A stretch of 64,000 nucleotides of DNA, from the NCBI GenBank assembly GCA_037693485.1, contig CM075344.1:97375001-97439000 (forward strand), written 5' to 3'. The notes beneath the pieces are model-generated. The model made no database searches and was not told the DNA's origin. It saw only the letters and a program-made list of their open reading frames with translations. The stretch is from Kitagawia praeruptora. Taxonomy: Eukaryota > Streptophyta > Magnoliopsida > Apiales > Apiaceae. Positions 44,931-55,570 of this stretch are shown here, one piece after another (position 1 is the stretch's first letter; every line of letters starts with the position of its first letter). A program made the translations under genes and the position numbers.

Positions 44931-45596
44931 AAAACAAGGAAAGAAGACAGCCGAATTTGTAAATTTATGAAGCATTTCAAACCTTAAGTTTGCACAAGCT
45001 TGATAGGTTTGGTTTTTTACTAGCTTTTGTGTTTGGTGCATAAGAAACTATGCATACAAGGAATAGAGGTTTGTGACCAGCAGATGATCATTTTTCAACT
45101 ATATGTTATAAGGTCTATCATTCTATTCAAAAATTTCTCTAACCTAAGTCAGATATGAAAAACGAAAGTCCAAAATAAATGACCACCAAAAGCTACTTTT
45201 CTGCTATCCCTGGCTTTACTTTAGCCGATACCTCTACTATTCGTTATATCTGAGGTCAAGGGTTCGAGGCTCGGTGCAGGTCTGGTGCATCAGTATTTTA
45301 ATTTATGCAAGTTACTATTCCCTAAACAAAAGAATACTTGTCTAATTGACATAAAAAAGATGATCCATTTTGACTTGTTTCAAAGCAAATTTGACCTAAA
45401 TTATGTACATGAACTTTGAATTTAATATAGAGTGAATTAGGTTTCAGGAATGAATATGGGCAAAAACCAAAATGGACAATCACTATATATACCTAAATGA
45501 GCGCAGTTAAGCACATATAAACGAAATTCCGCACCTAATTAATAAAGGCCTAATAGGAATAACTTCAAGAAAATGCAGAAACTGACTTTTTCATGC

Positions 45597-45700
45597 TCAC
45601 GAAAATATTGCATCAACAAATGCTTCTGCATCAAAGGGTTGGAGGTCATATACACCTTCACCAACGCTAATGAACTTCAAGCTCATCAACTACACTAACC
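45597..45700 (-). pseudogene. FTSY: Captured last exon of chloroplast FtsY, with internal deletion
   Basis: An acceptor (CTTTCAG) stands before 45700. The frame begins VSVVDEL, loses about four codons and its phase, then continues as KFISVGEGVYDLQPFDAEAF to VDAIFS and TGA at 45597. This is the C-terminus of the chloroplast signal-recognition-particle receptor FtsY, a GTPase that docks the particle at the thylakoid. The deletion makes it non-functional. It is carried by CACTA-2 together with the LIM exon. Confidence 0.8.
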
Positions 45701-45784
45701 TGAAAGCAAAATTAACAACACAATTACTCTGTGAGACAATTCATCAAATAGATTGTAAGCACTGAAGTATAAAACAAATCCAAA

Positions 45785-46265
45785 ATGAAATTGTTACCCT
45801 TTCTCCTCTTCCCTACACCCCTCCCTTTTGCCTCTTCCATCCAATTCCCCCACCTTGCAGCCATTCCCCACTTCACGCCACCTGCAACAACCCACCCGGC
45901 CCTCTTCTCCCCTGTCCACGCCGCCGACACACCATTCCATTCAACTCAATCTTCCCTTGTTTATTCCCCACTCTACCACCATCCCATAGCCAATTTCTCC
46001 CATCTACCCCGTCCTTTTCAACCTCCCTTCACCTCTTCACCTCTCCCCTCGACCCACTACTACCAGCCACCAATTTAACCCATCCACCCATCCCTTTTGC
46101 CTCAAGCACCGCTGCGCCGTCCGCCCCATCCCTTTCGCTTCTCCCCTTCACTTCGCGCAGCCACCAACGCCACCATCCCCTCAACCCACCTTCATATATC
46201 AACGCCACCAATTCGCGCAGCCACCAATTCGCGCAGCCACCAAGTCGCGCAGCCACCAACCCCTT
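45785..46265 (+). repeat. Pyrimidine-rich region with a short tandem repeat
   Basis: CT-rich, proline-coding in one frame but without a recognised protein. At 46205-46262 the word TCGCGCAGCCACCAA repeats four times. Confidence 0.5.
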
Positions 46266-47039
46266 CGATTAATTATAGAATACATTCATATATGAATCAA
46301 TAATTTTGGATCGATAAATTAAGAGATATAAATTTAAGAAGATTATATGTACATGTATATGTGTGTAATGAGAAAGAGAGAGAGCAGGTAGATGAAAGAG
46401 ATAAGGGGGATATGGGGTGGGGGCGGCCGAGTATTGTCATAAGGGGTAGGTATAGAAAAGGAGTTATAGATATTTTAACGGTTAGGATTTAATCCCTAAT
46501 TGAATGAACGGCTCAGATCGTTTATGTTTTACATGTCATCAATCCAAACCATTTCCTCTCAGCAAATTGCAGCACGCCAAGTGTCCCTAATTACAAATTA
46601 GCAAAAATATATACAAATATGTGTATTATTTATCAAATATTTATATCTTGTAAATTAAAAATAAAATGCTTAAAGTATTCAATAAATATTCAAATAAATA
46701 TTCATATATCTTAGAAGTTTGGTCAACCATTTGATTTTTAAACGTATGAGTTTTTCGGCTCTAAATTCGATTCCGAAACAAATTCTCAAAAAATTTCGTA
46801 AATTCTATCACGGATAGAAAATATTATTTAAATGATACATTCCAAGTTTCAAGTTTTTCTAGCATATGGAAGTATTTATTTGAAATTGTCGAAGTTAAAT
46901 AAGGATATTTTGTCCCATTTATTGTTTCTATTTTTTAAAAACTAGTTATCGACGATCCAATCATACGGATGTCAAGATATATCTAATTTAACGACATTCC
47001 CAAATTTTCATACGGATGTCAAGATCCAAATTTTCACAC

Positions 47040-47550
47040 TACCACGTCAGCAATGGTAGGTCCCACATCTGCCATGTCATATTTTTTAAAAAAATATATA
47101 AATTTATCTAATGCAACACTTCAAACAGCAAATGCAACACTACAGGTATCTAATGCAACCCTTTCTGCCACGTCAGCAAATGCCACGTCAGCAAAGGTGG
47201 GCCCCACTTCTGCCAAGTCAGCAATTGTGGGTCCCACAATTGCCACGTCAGCATGATGGGCCTCCTGCCACGTCACCCTTGTGGGTCCCACACTGCCACG
47301 TCAGCATTTGTGGGGCCCACATCTGCCACGTCATTTTTTTAAAAAAAATATGAATATATCTAATGCAACACTTCAAAGAGCAAACGCAACACTACTGGTA
47401 TCTAATGCAACGTTTTTTGCAACGTCAGCAAATTCCACGTTAGCAAAGGTGGGCCCCACTTCTACCACGTCAGCAAATGTGGGTCCCACATGTGCCACGT
47501 CAGCAAATGCCACGTCAGCACATGTGGGTCCCACTCCTGCCACGTCACCA
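47040..47550. repeat. CACTA-2 right subterminal array
   Basis: Alternating TGCCACGTCAGCAAA and GTGGGTCCCACA words, with two larger blocks (47040-47150 and 47275-47400) that are near copies of each other. Confidence 0.8.
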
Positions 47551-48063
47551 TTTATAAAAATAAAAAATTATCTAACGCAATGCCGTCAGTTAGTGTTGCA
47601 TAATGTGAAACACTGTGGGTAATACGCAAAGCTAATCTATATCTAACGCAACACCAATTCAGCTCAGTTGCAAAAGACCCAAAACTTCTATCTAACGAAT
47701 CGCTTTCTGTGCAACGCTTTGTAAAAAGGGTTGCGTATGCTCACTTATGGCGTTGTGTTACTTTGATTCTTAAGTTGATATGGCATGAGAGAATTTGAAG
47801 GTATGGTAGGATATTAGTACTAGATTAATTGCATTTTCATTTAGTTGCATTCATGCATTGCATTGCATTAGGTTAAATGGATTTTGTGGGTACATTCGCT
47901 ATAGGCCCTCACGAGACCTTACTCGTCCACTAGGGCTGCCTAGGGGTTTAAAAGGCTTGTTGCATACGCCAAATGCAACCGTGATCACCTACGGAAGTGG
48001 TACTAGTTAGTTAGTTGTAATTGTTAATGCTTGAGGACAAGCATCGGTTTAAGTTTGGGGGTG

Positions 48064-49541
48064 TGATAAGTGGATTTTATATCCACTTGGAGCGTTCCAT
48101 ATCGGCTTAAATTGATTGTTTTGGACTCAAGTTTGTTATAGTTTTGATGTGTTTTGTGTAGTGTGCAGGTTTGCAAGAATGCCGATTATGGTTAATGCTT
48201 TTATCGTTTTTTGGAGGTTAAATTTATTAAAAATCGGATTTTCCGGGACGGTTGCGCAGTCTACATTGTTTTGGCCATATCTGGAGTTCTATAAGTCCGT
48301 TTTCAGCGATCTTACTACCCACGCGAAGCTTGGGAGATTTTCTACAACATGGGATAGGTCTTGCACGAGCAGGTTGCGTGTGTTGGGTGAAGACAGCTCG
48401 ACAATCAGACTGATGGGAGCAGGAAATTACTGTTTTGCCCTTTTCAAGTTCTAATTGTATTTTGGGCAGTTTTTAGTACCTTAATTGAATTCTAATTGTA
48501 ATAGAAGGCAATTTCTTGCTGGGCAAGAATTATAGAGCCTATATAAACACATCCTATCATTGTAATTTAGAGAACCATTACATATCAATTACTTAGGTTT
48601 ATTTGTATCTTTTCATACATTGTTTTTATCATGGTTTTATCAGATCCCATGATGACGAGAGGTTCGATTATGAACTAATCGTTGTCATGGGATTCTAACG
48701 GATTTATTTATGGAGCTTTAGTATCTTGATGCTTTAAAGATCTGTGTGTGATGTATATTTGATATCCTCGTATGGATTTGCTTAATTGATAGATGCGTCA
48801 TGAACATCTAATTTGTTAATCTCTTGTGAAGCGAGAATGGATCTTGAGATTTAGAACTTGCCATGCTAGCATAGGATAGGCTGATGTTTTAACATCATGA
48901 TTTGTGGCGTAAATAGAGATATTATGCTTCCCTATGTGATCAATGTGGATAACTTGTTCTTCGACCGTTATGTTTTCAAATCTTATAGAGATATAGGGTC
49001 TAAGCATAATTGGTGTCTATTCATTTTCTATCTCTTTTGTGGATGTATGTTTAGTTTGGTATTCGTATACTGAGAAGTAGCGTATACTTGTTTCGTGTTG
49101 TCTGATCAGATATCATAACCATTGCATATAGTGATTAAAGGCGTCAGATCTAAGCAAAGTATTTAATGAAGTTAGGATCCCATGTTTTCTCTTGTAGAAG
49201 TAATTCGATTCCAATTCTCGTTAGTTAATTCTTAGTTAATTAGTTTACTTCTTAGTTAATTTAGTTTATTAAAACCAAAATTGTTATTTGTCTTAGCAGT
49301 GAATAATAATCATACATTGTTGCATAGGTACATCTACTGAATTGAAACCATAACCAGATCTCTGTGGGAACGAACTCGACTTATCAAAATTGTTATTTGT
49401 CTTAGCAGTGAATAATAATCATACATTGTTGCATAGGTACATCTACTGAATTGAAACCATAACCAGATCTCTGTGAGAACGAACTCGACTTATATCTGTA
49501 TTACTTGTGACCACGTACGCTTGCGTGATTTAGTGCAAACA
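48064..49541 (+). repeat. Athila-B 3' LTR with internal 109-bp duplication
   Basis: 1478 bp, TGATAAG to GCAAACA. A direct duplication with period 109 covers about 49276-49493; its second copy differs by GTGAGAACG for GTGGGAACG. The 5' LTR lacks it. Purine tract AAGTTTGGGGGTG precedes the LTR. Confidence 0.9.
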
Positions 49542-50382
49542 AATTCCCAAAAGGCTTTGGAGGCACAATATTTTAGGGAGGTTAAAAGTGACTACGAGAG
49601 CGAAGAAAGGGAAATGAGACTAGTATTGCAATCATCCTTGGAAATTCGTGCATCCGAAATTTACACGAAAGAGATGTTTAGGCGTTCTCAAAAGGAGCTT
49701 CTAAAAAGTACATCTTATGTCGTGACGAAAACTAAAGGTGGATGTCATTTATTTAAAATGTACGTGGTTGAGAAGTCTACCGTGCCGGAGGATCGTAGAA
49801 GAAGCTATCAGTTGACGACCCATATTGATGGAAAGATTGAATGTGGTTTGTAGGCAATTTGAACATTCCAGGATGATTTGTAAACACATGATCCGTGACC
49901 TAGACATGAAACAAAAAATACGTATACCGAATGATTACATCATGTCTAGGTGGACAAAAAATGGCAACAAAATTGCCGGACCTCTACCTTATACCCCTCC
50001 CGTTCTTGGTAATGTTGGTGAATCACAAGCATCAAGGTATAGTGCATTGTGCAAATCATTTCAAAATTTAGGCGCTGTTGGTAGTTGTTCCGTCCCATGT
50101 TTCAACTACGTGATGAACTTGATTGAGCGAAAGAGGTGTCATGTGGAAATTGCTTTTCCACAAGAAGATAAGACCGAAAAAATGAACGAGTCGTTTCCTC
50201 AAGAAGATTGGGATCATGATCCGATATTCGATCCTCCAATGTCACAAACTAAGGGACGAAAGAAAGCGGCAAGATATAAAAATGGTATTAAAACGTCAAC
50301 TTCAACAACCAAGCAACGAAAGTGTGGAAAATGTGGATTGGTAGGAGCAAACCATGATAGAAGAAATTGTCCTAGCAATTAG
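49542..50382 (+). pseudogene. FAR1/Mutator-type transposase, C-terminal part, broken
   Basis: It begins with the target duplication AATTC and continues the same frame and protein as 19721-21469: SQKALEAQYFREVKSDYESE is the usual stretch after the DDE core. A SWIM-type zinc finger follows (CRQFEHSRMICKHMIR), but a one-base insertion near 49843 shifts the frame just inside it and yields an early TAG. The C-terminal tail is basic and ends in a CCHC-like cluster, CGKCGLVGANHDRRNC, stopping at 50382. The two halves are now 28 kb apart. Before the insertion the gene would have been about 2.6 kb with no introns that I can see. Confidence 0.85.
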
Positions 50383-52084
50383 TTTCAATTGTATTCTGTA
50401 ATATTTGAAACTATTTTTATTAATTATAATCTTAATTTTTGAAAGGATATCTTCGATATAATATTTATTTTGGTATTTGTACGATTTAACATAAAATTTA
50501 AATACACGTAGAATCCTCTCCACTAGGTCATTTATTTAATTGATTCGGTCAAAAGTCAAATGGTCAATTCTACCAAAATTTATCATCCTTATTTTTAAAT
50601 ATAAGAGATATTCCAATTTGCTCAAAATTATCAAAATATATTTTGTGGAATATATCTCTACCCTAAGGCAATAAGATTGAAGAAGAAATATCGAGGTTTG
50701 ATATTTTTTAGATCTTCAGTACGATATGAATAAGGCAACAAGCTCGAACAAAGAATATTCGAGATTTAATATTCTTTAGAGAACTCGTGCTAAATTTAAA
50801 AACGATCAGTTTTATTCGAAAAATATTCTGTCTTCACACTCAAAATATTTTTCATCCTAGAAAAGACTTTTTGCCCTCAAGAATATTTTCCTCTCGCTCT
50901 AGAAATATTTAAAGTAATTTTTCTCCCACTTCTCAATTATATTATATTTCGGAGAAAAATACTTTATTCACTCAAAAATATTTCCTACACTCTCAAAATG
51001 TTTTATATATTAGGAAATATATTCTAAGTATTTATTCAAGTCAAAACATTTGTCAAAAGATTTATTTATTTCAAGAAAAGACCGATCGTATTTTATTTGG
51101 AACCGAAAGGTGATCTAATCGTTTTAAATCCAAATAAAATACTTCCACTTGCTAGAATGACTTGAAACTTGAGATTGATCATTTAAATGCTATTTTCTAT
51201 GCATGGTTAAAGTTTCGTAATTTTTCGGGAATTTTGGTCCGGGCACGTAAATCGAGGTAATTAGTCAACAGTTGACCACGTTTGACCAAGTCAACTTTGA
51301 CCAAAATTGACCAAACTTTCCAGAATATTATTTTATTATATTTCTAAATGCTCCATAGTTTTAGAAATATTTATTGGGTGTTTTCATATTTATCGGGTAT
51401 TTAATTAACGATATTTGGTTCGTATTTAATCGTTAATTAAACGAATGGTATATTATATTATAGATTCAAATCTGCTGGGATTTCTCTTGTCTTCTAGCTA
51501 TCCACTTGCAAAGAAACACAAATCACTTTCCATGTTGGCAATCCAAGTGATTCTAATCCCATCCACTCATTTTCATTCAATCTTAACCATTCCTTTCACC
51601 CAACTCTCTCTATAAATTAAACCCCTCATTCACCCAATTAAAACATAAGCTAAGAGCCATAGAATTGCTGGGATTTTTGAAGTAGACACTCTCTTTCAAT
51701 ATTCAAACACTCTCTTCATCTCAAAAACCCTCTCTCTCCTAAATATATATCCATATATACAAGGTTTTTGATACACCAAGCTTAGTTCCACCCAACCAAG
51801 CTTAGTTCCACCCAAGCTAGCTCATCTACTACCACTTTCCGGCCTCCCGAAGGGCTGCCCAAAGTTCGACCACGTCCGAAATCCGGCCGAACCTCCGACA
51901 AATTTTTCCGGTGAACTTTTTCGATCATTTTCCAAAGGTGGTAAGTTTTAGCTTCGTCTTTGTGTCTTAATCGACCAAATTTATATTAGAGATTTTCTCA
52001 TAACTTCTATACTTCATCTTAATCTCTATTCTTGGATCTATAAGATTCCAAAAGTCTCTTTATTAAAAGCGAAATAAATTATCC

Positions 52085-52790
52085 GACAAAAGTCGAGGTT
52101 GTAACGATTAAGTATTTTTACGGATTCCTACTAGCATCTTTAGTGCTCTCCGTGGGATATTCCTTAAAGAAATACTTCGTTCAACAAATACTTCATATAG
52201 CACAAGTTTAGCCACTTGTTTATCGATCTTACCTTTTATTCGTTAGTGGCTATAACTAATCTCGTGCAAGAAGTAAAAGAAGAGTATACTTTGACACTTG
52301 CATTTAGTCATAAGAAAGTATACATCTTAAAAGCCTTAAGCATAAAAGCTTAAAGGACTTTATATATAATCAAACTCCGAGATCTATATTTTATCTCATC
52401 TTTCCGGAGTATTGATATTTGACATAAGTCAAAGTTGTAACGAAAAGTATTTATACGAATATCCTACTAGCATCTTTAGTGCTCTCCGTGGGTTATTCTT
52501 GAAAGATACTTCGTACAACATAAACTTCAATTAAGCACAAGCTAGCCACTTGTTTCTCGCACTAATTTAATGCATAATAGCGGTCCTCGTTTTATCCTAT
52601 AGATAAGCGAGTTACTTTTATTGTTTCGTGTGGCTAAAAAGTTTGATTCGTGCTAGAAGTTATAATTATACCTCGACATTATATTAGTCAAACAAAGGTA
52701 TACAATTTGAAGCCTTAAAGCATTATAGCTTTTAAAAAAGGTCTTCCAATATACTCCATCAATATTTATATCTATCGGGAGTAATTGAAA
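52085..52790. repeat. Direct duplication, period 336 bp
   Basis: The block CCTACTAGCATCTTTAGTGC occurs at 52127 and again at 52463, with diverged flanks matching on both sides over most of 336 bp. Confidence 0.75.
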
Positions 52791-53099
52791 GTATACTTTG
52801 ATCTTAAATTTTATATCAAAGAAAGCATACTTACAATATAAATTAATATTCCTATACGGATATTAAAGTTACATCTTTTGGACTTAGTACCGTAACATAC
52901 TAGTCCAACTTATATTTTATTCATCATATTTGTTTCGTAGATATTGTTGTCTAACTTTTGTAGTGAGGTGAAGTTGAAGTGAGGTGATTCTCGTTCTAAG
53001 ACCCAAGTCCTAGGCACTAGCGGGAAGTTAGTGGCCTTTGCACCGTGAGGAAGAGGAAAGACATATCATCTAAGACCCAAGACCGACAAAAGCCAAGAT

Positions 53100-53290
53100 T
53101 CAATAGTTTACATCAAAGGTTCTACATCAACTTTGAAGAAGTAGCGGGGAGTTGCTGTCTAAGATAAGTTGTGTAGGTTTCACAACGACTTTGAGGGAGT
53201 AACGGGGAGTTACAGTCCAAGACAAGTCTTGTGGGTATTACATTTATTTTGAGGTAGTAGCGGGTAGTTACGTATCAAGATAAATATTTG
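53100..53290. repeat. Three short tandem units of about 64 bp
   Basis: Each unit has GTAGCGGGGAGTTGC or a variant followed by TCCAAGACAAGT and a T/G-rich end. Confidence 0.6.
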
Positions 53291-53855
53291 TAAAGTTGTG
53301 TAAGGCTTCTCCGCCTACTATAAAGGAGTCTCTTTATAGTGGAAGAAATCTCGAGTCCGGAGAGGAGCTCGGGGACTGGAGTAGGGGTGAGCGAATCCAT
53401 TAGGGGTTGCGCCATCGCGAACCAGGATAAAATCTCCTGCGTGATATTTTCTTTACTTGTCGTTTAACTTCTGCACTTATAAACCGCTAAGGACTTGGTA
53501 AAATATTTTAAAAAGGGAAAAATATTTTAAAACGCCATAATAATTCTTAAATTGGTAATTAAGTTATTCAACCCCCCTTCTAGCTTAATATAGCCCTCTT
53601 ACGGGACCTAACAATTTTCAATGTAAGGTATTAATATGCAATCCATGCATTTTTACTAGTATAATAATTAAAAAAATGAATAAAATAGATTAATTGAATA
53701 AAATATTACTATTTATTAAAATATTGAATCCATAATTTCATTAAAAATGAATTATATGATATGATAAAAAATATGACAAAAAAATTGTGAAAAAAAATGA
53801 GAATAGACCAGAACAGGGGAAAACAGGGGAGGAGAGAGAAATGCTACTGCACGCT

Positions 53856-53909
53856 GGGCTGCCGCAATGAGGCGTTGCGGATAGCCGCAACGCCTCATTG
53901 CGGCAGCCC
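53856..53909. repeat. Perfect 25-bp-arm palindrome
   Basis: Two exact 25-bp arms (GGGCTGCCGCAATGAGG...) around a 4-base loop ATAG. Flanking AAAACAGGGGAGGAGAG and its inverse on the right extend a looser inverted repeat over about 200 bp. Confidence 0.9.
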
Positions 53910-54414
53910 AGGCAATTCTCTTTCCTCCCCTGTTTTCCCCTGTTTTCTCCTAATTTTAACCACAATTTTTTATTATTATTTATTTCTTGATATTAAAATT
54001 TGAAAAATGATAAAATTACAATTTATTTCAAATGTTAAATATAAAATTCGAGAAAAATGAAAAAAATATTTTTTTTCCCAAATTTTATTTTAAAATTTGA
54101 CAAAATTTGCATTTAAAAATCGAAAAAATCATAAATTATATTTTATTCCTAATAATTAATTTAAAATTCGAGAAAAATGGAAAATTTTATTTTTCCCAGT
54201 TTTTAAACTAAAATTCGAAAGAAAGGATTAATTTAAAATATAATTTTATATTTTTTTTCGAATTTTAAAGCAATAATTATAAATAAATAATTTAAAATAT
54301 TATTAATTAAAAAAATATTTAAATATGGGCGGAATTCATTTCGCATTCATATATGAAAGGTTGCTAGAACTAATAGATGTGGCATTCCTGGCCGAGTGGG
54401 TTACTGCAAATTGA

Positions 54415-54478
54415 AACTCCGAGGCTAAGCGTGCTTGGGCTAGAGCAATCTAGGATGGGTGATCCCTGGGAAGTTCCC
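54415..54478 (+). pseudogene. 5S rRNA-derived segment, plus-strand arm
   Basis: About 64 bp match the 3' half of plant 5S rRNA: TAAGCGTGCTTGGGC, then TAGGATGGGTGA and CTGGGAAGTTCC, so boxes A, intermediate and C of the internal RNA polymerase III promoter are mostly kept. The 5' half is absent. Cassandra TRIM elements and some SINEs also carry 5S sequence, but I know of none as a foldback arm. Confidence 0.8.
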
Positions 54479-54666
54479 TTTTTCCAATTTTTTTTTTAAG
54501 TTTGCTCAAAAAAATTAGATAATAATTTTTTTGAATTACCAAATTATTTTTTCCTGGGACATTTGGATTAAAATATAATTTAAGCATTCATTTATGATTT
54601 TTAAATTGAATATTTGGAAAAAGAGAGGATTTTTTTGAGCAAATTTAAAAAAAATTTGGAAAAATG

Positions 54667-54728
54667 GAACTTCCCAGGGGTCACCCATCCTAGATTGCTC
54701 TAGCCCAAGCACACTTAACACCGGAGTT
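54667..54728 (-). pseudogene. 5S rRNA-derived segment, minus-strand arm
   Basis: Inverse partner of 54415-54478 with a few differences (TTAAGTGTGCTTGGGC), so the two arms have drifted slightly. A shortened 5S copy also lies at 56549-56590. Confidence 0.8.
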
Positions 54729-55299
54729 TCGATTAGTAGTAACCCACTCGACCAGGAATTCCACATCTGTTAGTTCCAGCAACCGTTCATATATGAATGC
54801 GAAATGAATTCCGCTCATATTTCAATATTTTTTAAGTAATAATATTTTAAATTATTTATTTATAATTATTGCTTTAAAATTCGACAAAAAACATAAAATT
54901 ACATTTTAAATTAATCCTTTCTTTCGAATTTTAGTTTTAAAAACTGGGAAAAATTATTTTTCCCATTTCTCTCGAATTTTAAATTAATTATTAGGAATAA
55001 AATATAATTTATGCTTTTTTTCATTTTTTAAAAAAAATCTTTGGTAGAGGTGCGCAACTCTAACTGACGACAGGCTGACGTCATGCTGTTGTAGTATGCA
55101 GCGATGAGTCATTGCGGCAGTATTTTTTTTGAATTTTACTGCCGCGGTGAGTCATTGCGGCAGGATGCACCCACCAGTTTTACACAGTCTTCCATGTGTT
55201 CAACTTACATTCCCAAAAATTCATATGTTATTTTCAAGTTACATTAAATTTTATTTTGAATTTGAATGTTGAAAAAATTTTACTTTAAAAATTTTTCTC

Positions 55300-55307
55300 T
55301 ATAAATA
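55300..55307 (+). promoter_or_regulatory. TATA box of the small coiled-coil gene
   Basis: TATAAATA, 76 bases before the ATG at 55376, with a pyrimidine-rich leader. It is conserved in the second unit at 57160-57167. Confidence 0.65.
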
Positions 55308-55375
55308 CTCACACCCTCAACCTAATTTCATATTCTATTCTTATCATTTTTCTCTCTAGCAACAAAGAGTAAGTC

Positions 55376-55570
55376 ATGGATGCTAAAAATGAGAAGAAGA
55401 CTATTTTAAAAGCAAAGTTAGAAGAAGCCAAGATAGAAATCAAGGTTCTTGAAGATAAAGTTGTTGATTTGGAGGTGAAAGTGGAAGATCTCGAAGAAGC
55501 CTTGAAAGAGGCTAACGTTGCGAATGCATATTTGAGGAAATTGTACGGGCATGGAGATAAATATTCGTAG
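55376..55570 (+). CDS. Small coiled-coil protein in the tandem unit, unknown
   Basis: 64 codons, MDAKNEKKTILKAKLEEA to HGDKYS. Residues 10-55 form a charged heptad-type helix (LEEAKIEIKVLEDKVVDLEV), ending in a short polar tail. A TATA box and leader lie at the right distance upstream, two GCGGCAG palindromes stand 210-280 bp before the ATG, and an AT-rich 3' region follows. I know no family. Its location in a repeated unit with transposon-like palindromes suggests a mobile-element gene or a captured host fragment. Confidence 0.55.
   Translation: MDAKNEKKTILKAKLEEAKIEIKVLEDKVVDLEVKVEDLEEALKEANVANAYLRKLYGHGDKYS

Larger units (their letters stand above)
42996..47757 (-). mobile_element. CACTA-2, gene-capturing CACTA-type transposon
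   Basis: It begins CACTACGCCATAA and ends TTATGGCGTTGTG, flanked by TTA at 42993-42995 and 47758-47760. The empty site is visible in Athila-A near 35185. The right terminus has one change from a perfect CACTA end. Subterminal parts are packed with CGCAACGCTTTT/ATGCAACACTT words and with CCACGTCAGCA and GGGTCCCAC words. There is no transposase. The captured exons (LIM, chloroplast FtsY and others) all read on the minus strand. Confidence 0.9.
21470..49541 (+). mobile_element. Athila-B, non-autonomous Athila-type gypsy element with nested insertions
   Basis: LTRs start TGATAAGTGGATTTT and end GTGCAAACA. The 5-bp duplication AATTC lies at 21465-21469 and 49542-49546 and rejoins the FAR1 frame. 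With CACTA-1 (in its 5' LTR) and CACTA-2 (in its 3' non-coding part) removed, the element is about 6.6 kb. It has an aspartate-type primer site, a single gag-derived reading frame and a shrunken envelope-like remnant, with no protease, RT or integrase, so it depends on a relative such as Athila-A. The two LTRs differ by about twenty or more substitutions by eye, making it clearly older than Athila-A. Confidence 0.92.
50383..53613 (+). other. Non-coding region with LTR-like features
   Basis: No genes. A TATAAATTAA at 51611-51620 is followed by a CT-rich leader and a donor-like GTGGTAAGT near 51940, as in a promoter. Near the right end, CAACCCCCCTTCTAG and CTAACA resemble one end of a copia LTR (on the other strand TGTTAGG near a run of Gs is a common start). 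No partner LTR or primer site was found, so a solo or decayed LTR is only a suggestion. Confidence 0.4.
54105..55040. repeat. Large foldback with 5S-derived arms, first copy
   Basis: Arms of about 400 bp (54105-54515 and 54630-55040) around an AT-rich spacer of about 115 bp. Each arm has a 5S rRNA-like segment facing inward. The second copy (about 56240-56890) has lost the centre and one 5S segment. Confidence 0.8.

Noticed and set aside
45235..45300. tRNA-like B box (GGTTCGAGGCTC) hinting at a SINE
   Set aside because: No A box at the right distance, no tail and no target duplication could be shown.
45785..46303. Proline-rich frames as a cell-wall protein gene
   Set aside because: Pyrimidine-rich low complexity inside CACTA-2, frames open on both strands, no signal peptide or known repeat motif.
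54415..54478. Functional 5S rRNA gene
   Set aside because: Only the 3' half is present, with several changes, inside a palindrome; no full-length gene.
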